NCBI GenBank assembly: GCA_023512835.1
Contig: CM042085.1
Span: forward strand, 50,339,569-50,403,568
Length of the DNA stretch: 64,000 bases
Direction: 5' to 3'
DNA from: Taxillus chinensis
Lineage: Eukaryota > Streptophyta > Magnoliopsida > Santalales > Loranthaceae
Part shown: piece after piece, positions 55,262-64,000 of the stretch
Layout: each line of letters opens with the position of its first letter
Position numbering within the stretch: the first letter of the stretch is position 1
Notes under the pieces: generated by a model
The model's input: the letters and a program-made list of their open reading frames with translations, nothing else
Told to the model about the DNA's origin: nothing
The model's database searches: none
Position numbers and translations under genes: made by a program

Positions 55262-55620
55262 TCATTCCATATTAAACACCACCGCGTCCTCATCCACATG
55301 CAGCGTCAGCTCCCCTGAGTTTACATCAATCAAAGCCCTTCCTGTGCTAAGGAATGGCCTTCCAAGAATCAGCTGGACACCTTTGTTTTCCTCCATATCC
55401 AAAACTACAAAGTCCACCGGGAAGATAAACCTGTCCACCTTGATAAGTACATCTTCTATGATGCCAGCCAGTTTGCCTATCGAACGATCAGCAAACTGCA
55501 AAGAGATTGATGTAGGCTTCATTCCCATTAAGCCCAATCGTTGATAAATAGTCATTGGCATCAAGTTAATACTAGCCCCTAGATCACAAAGGGCTTGCTC
55601 TAACTAAGAGGTACCAATAG
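55262..55620 (-). pseudogene. Aspartic protease, gypsy element
   Basis: The active-site segment DLGASINLMP lies near 55555-55590, just upstream of the open frame beginning MMPMTIYQRLG. It is followed by VLIKVDRFIFPVDFVVLD and the ILGRPFLST motif, as in Athila-type proteases. A TAG near 55600 in the same frame interrupts the link to gag, and a TGA at 55259-55261 separates it from RT. Confidence 0.85.
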
Positions 55621-57414
55621 TGCAAGTAAGAGTGAAGCTACTCGGATCTTTCAATTTGGGTGGTAGCTTATGCCGTAGCACTGCACTTATGTCATTTGTG
55701 AGAGCCACAATCTCACAGTCAGTATAGCTCCTCTTCTTGGACAGCAGATCCTTCAAGAACTTAACATATTTTGGCATCTACTCCAAAGCTTCTATAAATG
55801 GTATGTTCACCTCCAGCTTCTTAAACATCTCTAAAAATTTTCTGAACTGAATATCCAACTTTTCTACCTCAATCTCTGAGGATATGGCATAGGAGGCTTG
55901 TATTGTACAGGAGTACTGGCTGCAGATTGGCTAAATTCAGCCTTGTCTTTCTCCTCCACTTTCTGATCAATGCTTCCTCCTTCTTGTTCCTCATGATTAT
56001 GCTGTTCAGTGTCCTCCTTGCTTGGCTCAGCTTTCTTTTCACCAGATTGAAGTTCTTTCCCACTTTGAAGCATAATGGCTTTGTACTGCTCTCTGGCATT
56101 TACTTCAGTATTACTGGGAAAGGTGTTTGATGAAGATGTTTTGACTGCATTTGCTAATTGGCCAATCTGCTGCTCGATATTCTTCATCACAGCTCCAAGA
56201 TCTTGGACAGAAGTGGTAAGGGATTTAATCCGCGTCTCTCCCCTACTTATCCTGTCTGTTGCTTGTTTAGCAAACTGGTAGTAAAAGTTTCACATTTTTT
56301 CATCCTCTGCCTTCTCTTTACCCTCCTCCTTCTGCTGTGGCATCTTCTGGAATCCGGGAGAAAGTTGTGGCTGAGAAGTTTCTCCATACTGAGCCATTCC
56401 AGTAGCAGGGGCCTTGTTTTGCCTTTGCCATAAGTAAGGCTATTGATATTGTTGAGGTCCTCCTTGACTCTGGAAGTTATTGGGAAGAGAAGGGTTCTGA
56501 TACGGGCTCTGATTCTGGTACTGTCTTTGGAATCCTCCACCTCTATTCCCAACATATTGTGCTTCTTCAAAGGTTTGGGCTATGGCAGTATCTTCACTAA
56601 TAGCTTGAGGTTCAACTCTGCCCTCCATGTGCACAACCATTACTGACATCTGCTCTGTCAGCAAATCCATCTTCTTGGTTAACTCATCAAACTGAGTTGA
56701 ATTTGACATGGCTGCTACTAGCTCAGCTCTTGGACGCCTATCGATTGACCATTGACAGTTAGATAAGGCCATCCGTTCTAATAATTCCACTGTAGCAGTA
56801 GGCTCCATCATCATGAATGCTCCTCCAGCAGCAGCATCAATCATGTTTCTAGTAGTGTGTTGCAAACCCATAAAGAAGGACTCCACTTGCAACCATTCAG
56901 GTCGACCATGGTTAGGACACCTCCTAACCAAATCCTTGAACCTCTCCCAGGCTTCATAGAGAGACTCATCACTATGCTGGCTGAATTGACTGATTTGACT
57001 CCTCAAATGCATCACCCTCGTTGGTGGAAGATACTTAGAGAGGAACTTCTCCACCATTTGATCCCAAGAAGTAATACTTCCAGCTGGTAACGACTGGAAC
57101 CATCCAAGAGCTCTGTCCTTCAATGAGAAAGGGAAAAGGCGGAGTTTAATCGCATCTTCAGGCACTTCATTCATCTTGATGGTGTCACACATCTGGAGGA
57201 ACCTCACTAAATGATTATGAGGATCATCTAGTGCTACACCTCTGAATGCTTCTTGCCCAACCATCTGCAACAAAGCTGGCTTCAGCTCAAAGTTGTTAGC
57301 TTGGACTGGCACTCTCCTGATGCCCGAATACTCGTATGAGAGAACAGGTTTGGCATAATCCATGAAGGTACGTGGCTGCTAGCCACCTTGCCCATTGTGT
57401 CCCTAATCAGCCAT
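55621..57414 (-). pseudogene. Gag, gypsy element
   Basis: The likely start is the ATG at 57412-57414, followed at once by two in-frame TAG codons before the long frame at 57363-56440. That frame holds the Athila-type gag core (LRLFPFSLKDRALGWFQSLP, then AWERFKDLVRRCPNHG). The C-terminal part is broken into frames at 56570-56247 and 56190-55864, the latter with KNIEQQIGQLANAV. A further stretch to 55621 carries stops. No CCHC knuckle is obvious, as is common in this group. Confidence 0.85.
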
Positions 57415-57720
57415 AATTTCTTCACACAAGGTGTGTAGACCGTCCAACTGCTGTTCAGCTGCAGCTAACACTCTATTAGCTCTTCAATGCTCGCGCAAAG
57501 TTTGTTCTATTTCTGGATCGTATGGCAACAACTCGCCACGAGAATGACGCGTACACTAAGTAATTTTCTTGAACACTTGGTGTGTACCCCTGCAACAACA
57601 AAAACAGAGGAATATCGGGTAACACCGCACTAGAAAGAAAAACAGAGAAATAAAATTGCCAGATCGTAAATAAACCTGATCACTAATGTCACCTAATACT
57701 AACAACAATTGGCTTGCCAC
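57415..57720 (-). other. Gypsy element leader
   Basis: Short untranslated region between primer site and gag. Nothing further is recognised. Confidence 0.5.
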
Positions 57721-57741
57721 CCCAGCAACGGCGCTAAAAAC
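57721..57741 (-). other. Primer binding site, gypsy element
   Basis: The element strand reads ttttagcgccgttgctgggg immediately after the LTR end. This closely resembles tggcgccgttgccgggg, the tRNA-Asp-type primer site usual in Athila/Tat elements, with a few mismatches. Confidence 0.75.
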
Positions 57742-57742
57742 T

Positions 57743-58240
57743 TGACCTGAATAAATTGTGTCTATAGGTTTTGCAGCAAGTGCACTGGTCAAGTAATAAA
57801 ATGGAGTATTAAGACTCCAGTTGTCGAACCTACAGGGAGGAAACTAATGCTGTTAAGCAGCAAGCACTAAGCTAACAAGTTGAATTTATGTCTGGACGAT
57901 TGATTTTTTGAGTTTTAAATTAAAATATAAGTCTTAAACATGCAAAATGCAGAAACTATTGAGATTGTTACGCAATTTGAAGATAGCAATGAATTAAAGG
58001 ATCTAGGGTCACAATTTCACCACCCAATGCCTGATAATATTCTGGGTATGGTACTTGCTTAAAAACATTTAATTAATTCCAAGTTTATAATGGTCATCAC
58101 CCACTGCCCTAACACTTGGTCCATGAAAAGGGAAGTTTAAGTCTTTTAAACCATTTGGTCCATGAGAATAAAAGTGGTCAAAGGAAAACAACCAATTCAA
58201 CAGATATAGACTTGGTCCATCATGTAATGTCAAATCTAGT
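57743..58240 (-). mobile_element. 5' LTR of the gypsy element, truncated
   Basis: It starts tgacctgaataaattgtg and follows the first 500 bp of the 3' LTR (45991-46490) with few differences. It is cut at caaatctagt/tgtcatcacc by the LTR2 insertion. The promoter part of this LTR is missing from the window. Confidence 0.9.
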
Positions 58241-59396
58241 TGTCATCACCCATTTTTGACCGGGCTCGTACTGGTTTTTGTGAAAGGACTCCATGCTAGT
58301 TCATTTTGTTGATCCTAGAGTCATCCCTGCACAAGGCTCGCACAAACCATTAAAGAGAAGAAAAACATAGAGTCGCCACCAAACAAATTAGAGGTGTGAT
58401 TGGGCACCTAAAAAAATAAAGGTCTACGGTTCCAGAGAATTAGGTTTGGGAGTCGGTTACATGTGGGGAAGGAAGAAAAACTCTTGCACCCTCACAACGC
58501 CCACAATTGGTACCTAGTCTTGATCTATGGGTGTTTGCTTGCATTATTCAAAAAGAGGTTATTTTTTTATATTTTTATATTTTTAAAAAAAGGAGAGTTT
58601 TTAGAATCTAGGCCTTAAAACAACAAAAAAGATTTTACATCAAATAAAAATGAAATACATTCTAATTTTAGAAAAAGAATGTGGGATCTAGGCCCATGTG
58701 ACAGTATTGCATTTCTTTTAGAAAACAAAAGTAATTTTCTTTTTTAGAAAACAAAACAAAAATCATTTGAATTCAAATATGAGAATACTGCCACAATTGA
58801 TATCGGCCCAAGCAGACTAGGATATGAGCATCTAGGACTCAACCCTCATGATCGCCAAGGCCTTATTTTAATTTTTCTAGAAAACATACTCTTTGCTTAT
58901 CCTTTTTAATTTTTGAAAAAAAAAAGGAATGTGAGTTAAAAAGAAAACTGTTCACTTCAAAACATTTGAGCAAAAAAGCTTTAACGGTTTAAATATGAAA
59001 AAAATTAAAGAGAAAAACTTGGGTAAATTTTTATGGTCAAGCTTGGAGATCCTCTTTTAAAAAGTCTCCCTGAAAACACAAGGTGTTAAATGCAGCTTTC
59101 CTTTCCCGCCTTGAATCTGCGTCTACGCTTCTAGACTGTTTGCTCCTTGCTTTGGAAGGGCCTCCTTTGATAATTGATGTTTGATGTTCCCACTGGATGG
59201 CCTCCCCATTGACGCCTTCTGTTGTTGGAAGAGGACGATCAATTCTGGGTCTTTTCTCTTGAGGATCCTTGGATGTTCTCTCTCTCCTTTTTTTACTCTC
59301 TCTGAAATAATTTCTCTTCTGATACGTGATCCTTGATCTGATATTTTTCCTCCTCCTCCTCCTTGACAATTGATGCCCCCAGAGGTTTGTGGATAG

Positions 59397-59408
59397 CCTA
59401 TTTATAGG
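59397..59408 (-). promoter_or_regulatory. TATA box in LTR2
   Basis: The minus strand reads cctataaataggctatcc, a consensus TATA box. It gives the orientation of the LTR2 family. Confidence 0.6.
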
Positions 59409-60604
59409 TATTTTAGGGGAAGTATCCATTGGTGCATTAATTGCACTCTTTATAATTTCCAAAGAGTTAATTGCAGTGTCCCGAGGGCTTAATTATGGCT
59501 TCATATTCCCATGTTTTGAAAAAGAGAGTCCCGATGCCTAAAAATAAATAAATCATTTGGGATTATTTATTCCTCTGCTGTATCTGGATGCCTTGGTGGG
59601 TAAGGCTGAATAAACCTCCAGGTATATTGGTGCCATTGGGAATTAATAGCCATGCAATCCCTAGGGTCAACTTTGATTTCTGAAGGACTTTATTCATTTA
59701 ATTATGACATCTCCCCGTCCTTATGCTCAAAAATAGAGTCCCAAAACATTTGAATTTAATATTCGGAGACTCCTCAATTCCCACGCTTAAAAGGGGGTTC
59801 CAAGACACTAATAGCATTTAAAAAAAGATTTTTCTGGATTTTTCAGAGTCCCGATGCTTTGGAGTCACTTCCAGACCTGTAGAGGGGCTATTTTGGAGTT
59901 TTTCCAGATCATTTAGGTGATTTCCGGACCAATGGGTCCTTATTCCGCATCAGCAGGTCCTTATTCAGCACTAGTGGGCTTAGCCCGGATTTGACCAAGT
60001 TTGACCACCAGATTTGGGCTTATTCCGCATCAATAGGCTTATTCCACATCAATGGTCCGTATTCAGCATCAGTGAGTCCTTATTCAGCATCAGTGGGTCC
60101 TTATTCAGCATCAGTGGGTTTAACCTGGATTTGTCAGCGCTAATTTCCTTACTCCATATCAGTGCTAATTCCTTACTCCATGTAAATGGTTAGCCCGGAT
60201 TCCTTACTCCAGATTTGACCAAGTTTGACCGCCGAATCTTGGTTTATTCCGGATTAGTGGGCTTAGCCCGGATTTGACCAAGTTTGACCACCAGATCTGG
60301 GCTTATTCCGGATCGGCGGGCTCTTATTCCGCACCAATGGGGTTGGCCTGGATCTGACCAAGTTTGCACTCCGGATTTGAGCTTAGCTCGAATTTGACCA
60401 AGTTTGACCGCCAAATTTGGGCATATTCCGCATCAACGGGCTTAGCCTAGATTTGACCCAGTTTGATCGCTGGATTTGGGCTTAGCCCGAATTTGACCAA
60501 GTTTGACCGCCGGATTTGGGTTTCCCCAAAAATTTCTGTGTGTGGGCTTGGCCGCCATGTGGCGCCTCTACTTGGGCTTCCTTAGGCCTCTCTTGTTCTC
60601 ACAT

Positions 60605-60965
60605 TGCCGTCCGATTCAAAAATTCATAGTTAATTGCACAGAACTCGGATTACCCTCAAACTAGTTGGAGATGATAGATAAAGATGTTATCTAACTAATG
60701 CAATTGACTTTATTCAGATCCAATAAGTATTGAGAAAGTTATTGGCAAAATAGTGCACTGCACACTGGCTGTCTCCCCCAAATTTGTACAAGGTTTGATT
60801 GCCAATTTTGAAAAATTATAACTAATTGAATACAGCCCAAAATATTCTCAAACTAATTGGAAATGATAGATAAAGATGTTACCTAATCGACGCAATTGAC
60901 TTTGTTGGATTACGACAAGTATCGGGGAAGTTATTAATAAAATAGCGGGCTGCCCACCGGTTGTC
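60605..60965. repeat. ~190-bp diverged tandem duplication
   Basis: Two units share 'ctcaaacta(g/a)ttggagatgatagataaagatgtta'-like text, 'gcaattgactttgtt' or 'gcaattgactttatt', and end in 'aaaatag(t/c)g' followed by 'tgtc'. They start near 60605 and 60796. Confidence 0.75.
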
Positions 60966-61046
60966 CAATTCAACTTGGTACTTTTGTCATAATCATTTTA
61001 TTTTTCCTCGGAATCAAGTGCGGTCAAGTGCGTTGTTCTCCGAATG

Positions 61047-61485
61047 TCACAAAAGACACTTATACTCTTCGAATCCAAGATCTTGAGCTCCACAATCCGC
61101 AGCAGCCAAGGCAGATAGATTACCAAGGGATAGTTAGTGCGAACATTCCGAACTTCAAGTTCCAAGGTTGTCTCTTAGGAATGTTTTGTATAAATATTCA
61201 TACTTATACTTCTTGTAAAAAGAGAGCTAGAGCGAAGAAGTGCAAAAATAGAAAAGGCACTTGGCTAGTGTGTGAATTCAAAGTTGTAAACGAGTGTAAG
61301 AGAGTGTTTGCTTCTATTTTGTTGTAATCACTTTGTGATAATAAAACAAAATACTTCCACTATCCGGTTATCTTCCGCAGTGATATTATCACTTAAACTA
61401 GATAAGTCTTTGTGTCTTGAGAGAAAAGAAAGAGTTCGAATAAGAGCTTATTCACCCCCCCCCCTTTAGGCTCCAAGGACCATCA
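61047..61485 (+). mobile_element. 5' LTR of copia copy D, truncated
   Basis: From cacttatactcttcgaatcc to aggaccatca this matches the last ~440 bp of the copia LTR, including the poly-C run (61455-61464). The first ~700 bp or more of the LTR, with the cggagtaagg array, are missing. Confidence 0.85.
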
Positions 61486-61487
61486 AG

Positions 61488-61499
61488 TGGTATCAGAGC
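61488..61499 (+). other. Primer binding site, copia copy D
   Basis: The sequence tggtatcagagc is the canonical initiator tRNA-Met-type primer site. Confidence 0.9.
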
Positions 61500-61544
61500 A
61501 AGTTCTACTTCGTTCTAGGAGATCCCACTCTTTCAATCTCGGAA

Positions 61545-63779
61545 ATGGCCGAAGAAAGAAAAGATGTTTTCAACACTCACCTTAACTCCGGAGGTGCACA
61601 GGAGCCCATCCCGAATCGAGCGACGGTGAAAATGTCGATCCACCACAACCTGCTGCCACCGCTTTCAACCACGGAGTTCCGGGTTTACTCTAACGAAACC
61701 GCCCAAATTCACACCCGAGCTTCTCCCAGTGGAAAGCTCGCATGAAGATGTTTATGGTTTGCCAGATCATCTTATGTGGCCATGTCTTCATCAAGAGATT
61801 CCAATTCCGATGACTATCGGAGAACATGGCGTAAGGAGGCCAAAGACCGATGCTGAACTTACCAACGATGAAAGAGCTTGGCAAAGGCGCTAGTGAAAAG
61901 GCTCGGCTTATGTTACATCGTCCTTGGATTCGAAGCTTTACGACGTCCGGGGCTGCACGACAAAGAAAAGCCGTTTGGGACAAACGACAATCCTCTATGA
62001 GGGGAGTCATCCCCATGCAACGTGATCCGTACTCTACGTAACTTTGAGAGTTTTAATCATAAACCGGGCGAATCACTTGAAAGCATCTATCGGAGATTCG
62101 GCAAGCTCATACTTGAACCGAAGACCGTCAATGAGCATTACTCTCAATCCCGAATCAATGACAAGTTCTTTCGCTCCTTGCCGGATCGCTACTACTCCAA
62201 ACAACTCCTAGATAATCGAACAAACTCGGTATGTTCCCTTGAAGAACTATATGGAGAGCTGCGGACTCACGAAGTCAGGTTTAAGTACTCTGAGAGAGAT
62301 GAAAAAAATAGCTCAGGAAAGAAAAGGGGGTAGCTCTCAAAGCTACGAATGTCTAAACATACCGAGGAATGATGATACGGACGTATCCGACAATCGATTC
62401 TCGACGAGGAGGAGGAGATAGCCCTTCTTGTCAAATCCTTTGAGCGATTCCTACGGAAAGGGAAAAGGGGTCGAAGACGCTCATCATCATCGTTCCAACG
62501 GAAGGGAGCGACCCGAGTCTAGTTCCCGGAATGTTTCAACTTGTGGGAAACCGGTCACCGGCCAAGGAATGCGTCCAAAGCAAAGGTGGCCGAGAAAAGT
62601 GACAAGGTAAATTCTCGCCGCTCCACCTCGGATAACGACAAGAGCAAGAGAAAGGCGCCGTGACAAAATACATGAGTGGCTCGGAAGAAGAGGAGGAATC
62701 CTCGGATGATGAGCCGACCATTAAGCCGAACGTCTCATGGCAAATACGAGGTACCTTCATCTCTGAGCTCCTGAGTAAATTAGAATCTCTTACTATTGGT
62801 GTGATCATGAAAAGAATGAGAGACTAATAATAACTCAAATGTACAAAGATATGGAAAGTCGAATAAACGTCTCGAATTTACCATTAATAGACTCGAAAAG
62901 GACGTCGCCGACTTCAGGGAAAGGAAGCTTGGTATCATGATCTAAGAGCTGAAAATCATCTCTTAAATACCAATCTCAGGCCTAAAAGTTATAGTTAAAA
63001 GACTCGAAAATGAATTGGAACAGAAAAGAAATAAATCGTAAGTGGCTAAAATCGAAATAGCCTCTACCTTTAGGACGATCCCGACGACATTCGAGTCAAA
63101 CCCGGTCTAGGTTCCGAACCATCAACCTCCATAGCTAAAGCCACCGAGTGTCCTCCGGATTTCACTCCTAAACTAACCAACTTATATCCGTTAGTACATC
63201 TAAACCGTTGGATGGTTTCATTTCGGGTGGCACCATAGTTTATGACCATGAACCGAGGTTAGCACGCACTTCCCGGCAAAGAGCACCATAACCAAAGATG
63301 AAGGAAGGCCAAGGGCTTAAAGCCAAAACTGTAGCACCCAAAAAGAAAGAAAGGCTAAGGCCGACGCATTTAGCCAAGAGCGCGTCACCCAAACGTAATG
63401 GATTAGGCCACGTGAACAGAGTAGAAAATGTGAAATCTAAGAGACCGTATCCTGTTTGTACTTCACATTATAGTGTCTGCTCCATCCGTAGGGAAATGGG
63501 TCATTATCATTGAATGTTGGAGTCTATCCGATAAATGGCTTTGTAATCAATTTCAATCAAATAAAGATCAGTTTTATAAAAGGGGTTCTTCGAGCAAAAC
63601 AAAATCTAAATCTAAAAGGAGTGTCTCTCCCAAGAAATCCCAAATAAAAGAAGCAATGAAACTAACAAGTTAATGTCAACTTGGAAAGCTAAGAGTCCTA
63701 ACAAAATCAAACCGTAAATGTTGACAATATCGCTGCTCACTCTAACCGCCCGAAACAAGTTTGGGCACCAAAAGTGTAA
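61545..63779 (+). pseudogene. Gag, copia copy D, riddled with indels
   Basis: It begins MAEERKDVFNTHLNSGG. Sequence identity with copy C runs throughout, including SFNHKPGESLESIYRRFG, the knuckle region near 62530 and the Lys-rich domain near 63310-63400, but frames change every 50-200 bp through one- or two-base deletions. The knuckle Cys residues are not preserved in one frame. It ends at the conserved TAA (63777-63779). Confidence 0.85.
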
Positions 63780-64000
63780 ATTGTTGTCTTTCAGAGCATC
63801 TCTGAATGAATTGCCGGATCACTTGAAGTTAAAGATAAATCAAAGCAAGTGGATCCTTGATAGTGGATGCTCCGGACATATGACGGGTGACCGGACTCTA
63901 CTTGTAGAAGTTAATGATAAACAAGGTCCATCCGTCTCATATGGCGACAACAAGAAGGTAAGACTGGCCGGTATGGCACTTTAACTAACGGCGTGTATCA
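63780..64000 (+). pseudogene. Protease start, copia copy D, cut by window end
   Basis: The stretch WILDSGCSGHMTGDRTLLVEV shows the retropepsin active site. The rest of pol lies beyond the window. Confidence 0.85.

Larger units (their letters stand above)
45991..58240 (-). mobile_element. Athila-like Ty3/gypsy element with accessory cassette
   Basis: In the sense (leftward) direction the order is 5' LTR (truncated at 58240), primer site, gag, protease, RT, RNase H, integrase, spacer, accessory cassette with a Ulp1-like domain, a long 3' region, polypurine tract and 3' LTR. The gag core, protease and the tRNA-Asp-like primer site fit the Athila/Tat group. Nonsense codons and frameshifts are spread through gag, protease and pol, so it is defective. 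The 5' LTR is cut by an LTR2 insertion. Confidence 0.85.
58241..61046 (-). mobile_element. LTR2 family LTR, second copy, 5' end lost
   Basis: It begins tgtcatcacccatttttgac, matching the LTR2 terminus at 11199. It includes a TATA box (59397-59408, minus), 'gtcctta'/'gcttattcc' and 'gatttgacca' phrases (59930-60540), a ~190-bp duplication and 'gtgcggtcaagtgcgttgtt'. It is cut near 61046 by copia copy D. The frame at 59037-59462 spans the TATA box and is not regarded as a gene. Confidence 0.55.

Noticed and set aside
59037..59462. 141-residue Arg/Lys-rich frame on the minus strand
   Set aside because: It starts upstream of the LTR2 TATA box and reads through it; composition follows a purine-rich leader, not a protein family.
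61028..61327. 99-residue frame across the LTR2/copia D junction
   Set aside because: It is an accidental frame through LTR sequence with no domain.

Overview
This is plant nuclear DNA, made almost entirely of transposable elements. The evidence is SIRE-like Ty1/copia elements with initiator-tRNA-Met type primer sites, an Athila-like Ty3/gypsy element, CACTA DNA transposons with TNP2-type transposase, TATA-box LTR promoters, and one GC-rich single-exon host gene in AT-rich surroundings. The species cannot be named from the sequence.

Layout. 1-905 is an Athila-like LTR fragment. 906-5785 holds two oppositely oriented LTR-related segments around an element interior with a 131-bp minisatellite. 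5786-7756 is the 3' end of a copia element (copy B) that retains a broken Ulp1-like protease reading frame and a 3' LTR. 7852-9231 is an abnormal block of very long G runs, probably an assembly or base-calling artefact. 9232-11098 is a probable Ty3/gypsy LTR. 11199-13689 is another LTR family ('LTR2') with a 51-bp minisatellite. 14417-27554 is a full-length copia element on the minus strand (copy A) with 5-bp target duplications. 28408-34845 is a decayed plus-strand copy (C) fused to an inverted LTR piece. 37598-39325 is the one clearly intact host gene, an AZG1-type adenine/guanine permease. 40706-41125 is a possible host gene remnant. 42010-64000 is a nested pile: CACTA-1, a copia LTR fragment, CACTA-2 with a TNP2-like transposase, an Athila-like element (45991-58240), a second LTR2 copy, and copia copy D.

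The most interesting system is an accessory cassette downstream of pol in both the copia element A and the unrelated gypsy element. In each, the cassette reads N-terminal region resembling the 'putative plant transposon protein' domain, then a low-complexity/coiled-coil linker with basic clusters, then a C-terminal Ulp1-like (C48) cysteine peptidase domain with visible His-Asp-Gln-Cys residues. In each it is preceded by its own TATA box about 90-115 nt before the first ATG. Copia copy B has the same Ulp1 region at the same distance from its 3' LTR, so the cassette is an inherited part of that copia family rather than a chance nested insertion. Both cassettes now carry stop codons or frameshifts, although the Ulp1 domain of copy A is unbroken.

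Other signals worth attention are a UAA codon conserved at the gag-pol boundary of three copia copies, a TTACTCCG-type motif shared by two unrelated LTR families, matching hairpin motifs in the gypsy LTR and upstream of its internal cassette, and signs that parts of the assembly are unreliable.
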